64,000 nt of DNA from Pseudokordiimonas caeni. GTDB lineage: Bacteria > Pseudomonadota > Alphaproteobacteria > Sphingomonadales > Kordiimonadaceae. Within the stretch, counting starts at the first letter, position 1, and the number at the start of each line of letters is the position of its first letter. This document shows positions 59,456 through 64,000 of this stretch, in pieces. The translations under genes were made by a program, and so were the position numbers. The stretch is from assembly GCF_026719705.1 (NCBI RefSeq), contig NZ_JAPPRR010000003.1, forward strand, positions 298,475 to 362,474. Direction: 5' to 3'. A model generated the notes under the pieces. It ran no database searches. It worked only from the letters and a program-made list of their open reading frames with translations, and was not told the origin of the DNA.

Positions 59456-60205
59456 TTACCCCGCCATTGCCTTCGCCACCGCACTGATGCCGATGAGCAG
59501 CAGGGTGGCGTTGGCGATGCGGCGGTAGGTGGCGCTGCCGTGGGTCTGGAACCATTTGTTGCCGAAACGGTTGCCGGCATACATGGCCGGATAGGCGGCG
59601 GCGATATACATCAGCTCGGTTATCCCGATGAAGCCCTGCACGCCGAAACCGGTGAGCGCGAAGGCTGCTGAAAACAGGAAGAAGATCATCAGGAAGCCGC
59701 GGCTGCGCGCCGGTGTCGCGTATGCCGACAGGGCATAGATGATCACGGGCGGGCCGGGAATGGCCAGAAGTCCGTTCATGATGCCCGACAGGAAGCCGAT
59801 CATAGCCTTCAGGCCGCTGCCGACTTCACGTTCCTTCGGATGCGCGAAATTCAGCATCAGGCTCGCTGCGATCACGGTGACCCCGACGATCAGCTGGAAG
59901 AGCGAAACGGACAGCATCCCGAGGAACACAGCGCCCGCCGCCGTGCCAAGGATGCTGGCGCCGATCATCCCGGCGGAGCGTTTTACCTCCACCGGGTCCC
60001 AGAATTCCTTCACCGTCTGCAGGCTGACAAGCAGCGTGAGCGACGCGACGACCACAACGGTGGTCGAAGGTGGCAGGAAAAGCGCGAGCACCGGGATGGC
60101 GGCAAGCGCAAAACCGAAGCCCGTGAAGGCGCGCAGGATGGACGACAGGAACACAGCCGCCATCATGAAGACGGCGGAAACAACATCAAACGGCATATCC
60201 TGCAT
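59456..60205 (-). CDS. TauE/SafE family membrane exporter
   Basis: A 249-residue protein with about eight hydrophobic segments. LSSILRAFTGFGFALAAIPVLALF and the mirrored GFLSGIMNGLLAIPGPPVIIY are the duplicated TauE half-motifs. The family exports sulfite, sulfoacetate or other organic anions. Its ATG overlaps the stop of the aminoacylase gene (TGATG), so it is translationally coupled to it. Confidence 0.9.
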   Translation of the reverse strand: MQDMPFDVVSAVFMMAAVFLSSILRAFTGFGFALAAIPVLALFLPPSTTVVVVASLTLLVSLQTVKEFWDPVEVKRSAGMIGASILGTAAGAVFLGMLSVSLFQLIVGVTVIAASLMLNFAHPKEREVGSGLKAMIGFLSGIMNGLLAIPGPPVIIYALSAYATPARSRGFLMIFFLFSAAFALTGFGVQGFIGITELMYIAAAYPAMYAGNRFGNKWFQTHGSATYRRIANATLLLIGISAVAKAMAG

Positions 60206-61986
60206 CAGGCGGCGGCTTTCTCTTTTCCTTGTGTGCCGCCACGTACCAGACGGCCTGGCCGGGCATCGGTCAGCACCCCGTCATCGACGATCACTTCGCC
60301 CGAGACGATGGTTGCCTTGTAGCCCTTGGCCTTCTGGATAAGGCGTGCGCCGCCTGCAGGCAAGTCATGAACCATGCGCGGGGCCAGAAGTTTGAGGCCC
60401 TCATAGTCGATGACATTGAGGTCAGCCTTCTTGCCCACCTCGATCCGGCCGCGATCTGCAAAGCCCATATAGTCGGCAAGCTGCGAGGTCAGCTTGCGGA
60501 TGGCTTCCGCGAGTTCGAGCTTGCCACCCCGGCTGCGGTCGCGCGTCCAGTGGGCCAGCATATAGCTTGGGAAACTGCTGTCGCACACCGTGCCAACATG
60601 GGCGCCGCCATCCGACAGCCCCATGATCGACTGCGGATGCTTCAGCATCGTCTCGACCGCATTGAAGTTGAGATCGGTGTAATTATAGATCGGGAAATAG
60701 AGGAAGGCGTGGCCGTCGTCCTCAAGGAGAAGATCATAGATTTTCTCCAGCGGCTTCACGCCGTCCGCGACCGCCAGCTTGTAAACCGAGGTTTCGGGCG
60801 ACTGTTCATAGTCCGGATTGTCACCCAGCCGGAAAAGCTTGCAGCTGACAAAATCGATCATGCCGAGGAGCTTGTCGGCCAAGGGCGGGATCGGCGTGCC
60901 GTCGCCCGCCAGCTGATCGGGCTTTTCCGACAGCATCTGTGCCTTGAAGGCGGGGTCGCGCATCACCTTCACGCGTTCCTCGATGGGCAGGTGGCTGATC
61001 TTCTTGTAGCTCGGGAAGCCCATGAAAGGATGGAAGGTGCAGGTGAGGCCAAGCGTGACGCCAATGCCGCGCGGAGCCACCTGAAAATGCATGTCCAGCC
61101 CGCGGGCCTTGGCGGCCTCGCCGCGGGCGATGATATCTTTCCACTGCTTGGGGGCAAAGTCGCGCTGCATCAGCGACATCGAGAAGGGCCGCCCGCCCGA
61201 TGCCTCGACAAAGGCTTCCAGAAGGTCGAATTCATAGTCGAAAGCCTCGGGATTGCCGCGCTCCAGGTCGAAATCGTTCACCGCCTGCAGCACGCCGTGA
61301 TCAAGGCCTCGGAAAGCTTCGGCGAGCCCGGCGAGTTCTTCCTTCCCGGCTTCGGACGAGGGCGTCCACTGGCCTTCCGCCGTGCGGTGCACGTCCGACC
61401 GGCCGATGGAAAGGCCGACAGCACCGGCTTCGAGTGCTTCACGCGTCAGGCGCTTCATCTCGGCAATGTCAGCGGGGGTCGCGGGTTCGTTCACCACCGC
61501 ACGGTCGCCCATCACATACATGCGCAAGGGATCGTGCACCACCTGTACCGCGAAATCGATGGCATGCGGGAAATCGATGGCATTCATATAATCTGGCACG
61601 GATTCCCAGTTCCAGGTCAGGCCTTCGGCAAGGGCCGCACCGGGGATTTCCTCCACACCTTCCATCAGGCTGATCAGCTTTTTGTGGTCGGTAGGGCGAA
61701 CGGGCGCGAAGCCGACGCCGCACGAGCCCATCACGGCGGTGGTCACGCCGTGGTAGCAGGAGGGTTCAAACTTGTCGTCCCACGAGACCTGCCCGTCATA
61801 ATGCGTATGCACATCCAGAAAGCCGGGGGTGACGATATGGCCGGTGGCATCGATGGTGCGTTTGGCCGCGCCCAGATTTTCGCCGATGGCGGCAATCTTG
61901 CCGTCTTTCACGGCAACGTCGGCCTTGCGGCCGGCCGCCCCCGTGCCATCGTAAATCGTGCCGCCGGTGATCAGAAGGTCATACAT
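60205..61986 (-). CDS. D-aminoacylase / N-acyl-D-amino-acid deacylase family amidohydrolase
   Basis: A 593-residue metal-dependent amidohydrolase. GGTIYDGTGAAGRKADVAVKDG forms the beta-sandwich entry. PGFLDVHTHYDGQ (H60, H62) is the metal motif, and TTAVMGSCGVGFAP the Cys-containing strand shared with D-aminoacylases. HVGTVCDSSFPSYML and DLNVIDYEGL close the family pattern. It is longer than classic D-aminoacylase (about 480 residues) owing to extra middle segments. It cleaves an N-acyl amino acid or similar amide. GGAGAC precedes the ATG. First functional partner of TauE downstream. Confidence 0.88.
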   Translation of the reverse strand: MYDLLITGGTIYDGTGAAGRKADVAVKDGKIAAIGENLGAAKRTIDATGHIVTPGFLDVHTHYDGQVSWDDKFEPSCYHGVTTAVMGSCGVGFAPVRPTDHKKLISLMEGVEEIPGAALAEGLTWNWESVPDYMNAIDFPHAIDFAVQVVHDPLRMYVMGDRAVVNEPATPADIAEMKRLTREALEAGAVGLSIGRSDVHRTAEGQWTPSSEAGKEELAGLAEAFRGLDHGVLQAVNDFDLERGNPEAFDYEFDLLEAFVEASGGRPFSMSLMQRDFAPKQWKDIIARGEAAKARGLDMHFQVAPRGIGVTLGLTCTFHPFMGFPSYKKISHLPIEERVKVMRDPAFKAQMLSEKPDQLAGDGTPIPPLADKLLGMIDFVSCKLFRLGDNPDYEQSPETSVYKLAVADGVKPLEKIYDLLLEDDGHAFLYFPIYNYTDLNFNAVETMLKHPQSIMGLSDGGAHVGTVCDSSFPSYMLAHWTRDRSRGGKLELAEAIRKLTSQLADYMGFADRGRIEVGKKADLNVIDYEGLKLLAPRMVHDLPAGGARLIQKAKGYKATIVSGEVIVDDGVLTDARPGRLVRGGTQGKEKAAA

Positions 61987-61989
61987 GGG

Positions 61990-62913
61990 TCAGTCTCCTT
62001 GGGTCGCAGGAAGCGGGCGCGTGAAGCGCGCATCCGCCAAACGGTAAAGGGCAAGCGTGATAAAGCCGCCGATGAAATGCCAGATGCCCCAGGTCGCCGT
62101 CAGCATCACGGCGCCGCCGATGCCGCCGAACTGGGTCATGAGAATGGCAAGGCCAAGCGCGCTGTTCTGGATGCCGACCTCGAAGGCAAGCGCCCGCCGG
62201 TCGCCCGCGTCACGCAGGAACAGCGCACCCGCGCCAGCGCCGAGCGCAAAGGCCAACAGGTTATGCACCGCCGTCAGCGGCACGATATCTGCCCAGTATT
62301 TTGCCAGCAGGCCAGCGTTTGTATAAAGCCCGAAAATGACGATGCCAAGGAGCAGCGCGAGCGAGATCCGCAGCGCGAGCGGGCGGTGGCGTTCGGTCGC
62401 CTTCGGGAAGCGCGCGGCGAGCGTCATGCCGAGCACCAGCGGCAGGCCAAGCATCAGCGCGGTTTGCATGAGGAAGCTCGCGCCGTTGATATCGATTTCA
62501 TCCAGAAGGGCGGCAACCGGCGGGTAAAGCCCGCCCCAGAACAGCACCGACAAGGGCACGGTGAGGGCAGCGAGCACGCTTGAAAGCGCGGTCAGAGTCA
62601 CCGAATAGGCCACATTGCCGCGCGCCATCAGCGTGTAGAAGTTGGAGACATTGCCGCCCGGGCAACTCGCCACCAGGATCATCCCGAAGGCGAGGCTCGG
62701 GTCCGGGCGAATGAGCCAGACAAGCGCGAGGGTGAGGAGCGGCAGGCCGATCAGCTGTGTGGCATAGCCGGCGAGAAGCGCATGCGGGCGCGCCGCCAGC
62801 GGCCGGAAATGCGCCAGCCGCAGGCCAAGCGCCACCGAAAACATCGTGAAAGCGATTGAAAAGGCCATCAGGGCCTGCGCCCCGGCACCCAGTTCAACGA
62901 CTGCCCGTTCCAA
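61990..62913 (-). CDS. bile acid:sodium symporter (BASS) family transporter
   Basis: A 307-residue protein with nine or ten hydrophobic segments. FGMILVASCPGGNVSNFYTLMARGNVAYS is the BASS crossover-helix motif that binds sodium, followed by LTALSSVLAALTVPL. Start is a TTG at 62913 preceded by GGGAGG at 6 bases. It is the first gene of a three-gene run (symporter, aminoacylase, TauE) with a 3-base gap to the next start. Uptake of an organic anion or acyl-amino-acid substrate for the aminoacylase is a reasonable guess. Confidence 0.9.
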   Translation of the reverse strand: MERAVVELGAGAQALMAFSIAFTMFSVALGLRLAHFRPLAARPHALLAGYATQLIGLPLLTLALVWLIRPDPSLAFGMILVASCPGGNVSNFYTLMARGNVAYSVTLTALSSVLAALTVPLSVLFWGGLYPPVAALLDEIDINGASFLMQTALMLGLPLVLGMTLAARFPKATERHRPLALRISLALLLGIVIFGLYTNAGLLAKYWADIVPLTAVHNLLAFALGAGAGALFLRDAGDRRALAFEVGIQNSALGLAILMTQFGGIGGAVMLTATWGIWHFIGGFITLALYRLADARFTRPLPATQGD

Positions 62914-62986
62914 GAAAACCTCCCACTCTCCCGGCGGGTATCCTAGACCGATGAGTACAGATATGGGAAGCGCGAAAGATGGTTAA

Positions 62987-64000
62987 TCACCCCACGAGCA
63001 CCACATCATCAAGGTCGCCAATCGTCAGCCCCTTGAGGGTCAGGCTGTCGCCCCCGCCGAGGTCGATGGTGATGTCGCCTGATACGCTGCTTGCAGCCGC
63101 CTTGAGCGCGGCGGTCGTGGTGATGGCGGCGCTGGTGCCGGCAAGGTCCAGCATGTCGTCGCCTGTCTTGAAGTCGGTGATGGTGTCGCTGCCGGTGCCG
63201 GACTGGAAGACGAAGGTGTCGTCCCCGCTGCCGCCGGTCAGGGTATCGTTGCCAAGCCCGCCCCAGAGCTGGTCGTTGCCAGCGCCGCCATCAATGTCAT
63301 CGGCCCCGCCGCCCCCATAGACCGTGTCGTTGCCGGCGCCGCCCTCGATCACATCGTTGCGGCCGGTGTCAGTATCGTCACTCTTGCCACCATAGAAGAT
63401 ATCGTTTCCGTCGCCGCCGATCAGGGTGTCGTCGCCCTTGCCGCCGGCGAGCGTGTCAGCCCCGGCTCCACCATGGATACGGTCATTTCCGTCCCCGCCC
63501 CATGAAGTGTTGGATGTGGTCTCGGACTGGCTGTCCTCGTCCCCCACCCAGATGGTGTCATCCCCGACACTGCCATAAATGAGGTCGGTGCCCGCACCGC
63601 CCACCAGCAGGTCATTCCCAGCCCCGCCGCCAAGGGTATCGTTGCCCTTGCCGCCGAGCACAATATCAGCCATGTCGTCCCCGGCCCCGGCCCAGAGCTG
63701 ATCATTGCCGTCGCCGCCTTCCATCCGGTCGGCGCCGGCCTTGCCGACGAGTATATCGTTCCCGGCGCCCCCGATCAGCGTATCATTGCCGGCGTCGCCG
63801 TTCAGGTTGTCATCGCCCTGCATGCCATAAAGCGTGTCGGCCTTGGCGCTGCCGATCAGCCGGTCGGCCTGATCGGTGCCGATGGCACTGGTGATCACCG
63901 CACCCGCCGCCACCTTGAAGGCCGCTTCCCCGCCGATCAGGCTGGTCTGGCCGGGTCTGAGGTCGATCTGCGCGCCTTCCATCAGGGCGGCGGCATTGAT
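62987..64000 (-). CDS. RTX calcium-binding protein, C-terminal part (5' end beyond window)
   Basis: The frame is open to the right edge, giving 337 visible residues. After [19 protein letters not shown] comes a long RTX array (about residues 50-265: [20 protein letters not shown] and similar), interrupted by [17 protein letters not shown] and [16 protein letters not shown]. The tail [19 protein letters not shown] ... [14 protein letters not shown] is a type I secretion region similar to that of the protease at 6031. The missing N-terminus could carry a catalytic domain. The Met at 63982 is internal. Confidence 0.88.
   Translation of the reverse strand: MNAAALMEGAQIDLRPGQTSLIGGEAAFKVAAGAVITSAIGTDQADRLIGSAKADTLYGMQGDDNLNGDAGNDTLIGGAGNDILVGKAGADRMEGGDGNDQLWAGAGDDMADIVLGGKGNDTLGGGAGNDLLVGGAGTDLIYGSVGDDTIWVGDEDSQSETTSNTSWGGDGNDRIHGGAGADTLAGGKGDDTLIGGDGNDIFYGGKSDDTDTGRNDVIEGGAGNDTVYGGGGADDIDGGAGNDQLWGGLGNDTLTGGSGDDTFVFQSGTGSDTITDFKTGDDMLDLAGTSAAITTTAALKAAASSVSGDITIDLGGGDSLTLKGLTIGDLDDVVLVG

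Noticed and set aside
60229..62583. 784-codon plus-strand frame spanning the aminoacylase and symporter genes
   Set aside because: Runs across two recognised genes on the other strand and resembles no protein.

Overview
The window looks like a chromosomal segment of a high-GC, Gram-negative, aerobic alphaproteobacterium, probably marine or sediment-dwelling. The case rests on three large TonB-dependent receptors of the Caulobacter/Sphingomonas/Kordiimonas style, RTX proteins for type I secretion, a PEP-CTERM protein, TRAP and sodium-coupled transporters, glutathione enzymes and a beta-propeller phytase. The order cannot be fixed from sequence reading alone. No insertion sequence, prophage, CRISPR array or replication origin was seen.

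Left part (1-10.5 kb): the start of rplU, a small membrane protein, an RTX protein carrying EF-hand-like loops, a nitronate monooxygenase, a divergent ACT-domain/Lrp pair, a LysE exporter, tRNA-Ser(CGA), and directly behind it a giant A/T-richer serralysin-like RTX metalloprotease.

10.5-17.7 kb: a compact locus for a carbamoyl or amide amino-acid compound. A MarR regulator and an M20 carbamoylase-type amidohydrolase lie divergent from a translationally coupled run: FnIII membrane protein, sodium:solute symporter, 39-residue membrane microprotein, aspartate-carbamoyltransferase paralogue with altered acceptor-site residues, then AsnB-type asparagine synthase. It ends at a perfect bidirectional terminator.

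17.7-31.1 kb: a catabolic-looking cluster with a TonB receptor, two TetR regulators, an MFS carrier, two formylglycine-type sulfatases, two glutathione S-transferases, a double DsbA/HCCA-isomerase-like protein and an MBL-fold hydrolase. Two promoter regions in it share a near-identical element.

31.1-38 kb: phytase with its TonB receptor, then an esterase and a GH43 glycosidase. 38-52.8 kb: a pectin/oligogalacturonate utilisation locus with TonB receptor, kduI-kduD-kdgK-carboxylesterase, hydratase-like protein, DUF6807 protein, pectate lyase, three-gene TRAP transporter and LacI-type regulator. A 14-bp palindromic motif (GGWAACCGGTGTCA) recurs in front of its transcription units, so the locus can be read as a single regulon.

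52.8-64 kb: mostly housekeeping or general metabolism: moeA, HMG-CoA lyase, a PAS protein, an RNA methyltransferase, a glutamine-synthetase-family enzyme, an HAF-repeat PEP-CTERM protein, a TauE exporter/D-aminoacylase/BASS symporter operon, and the C-terminal part of another RTX protein running off the right edge.
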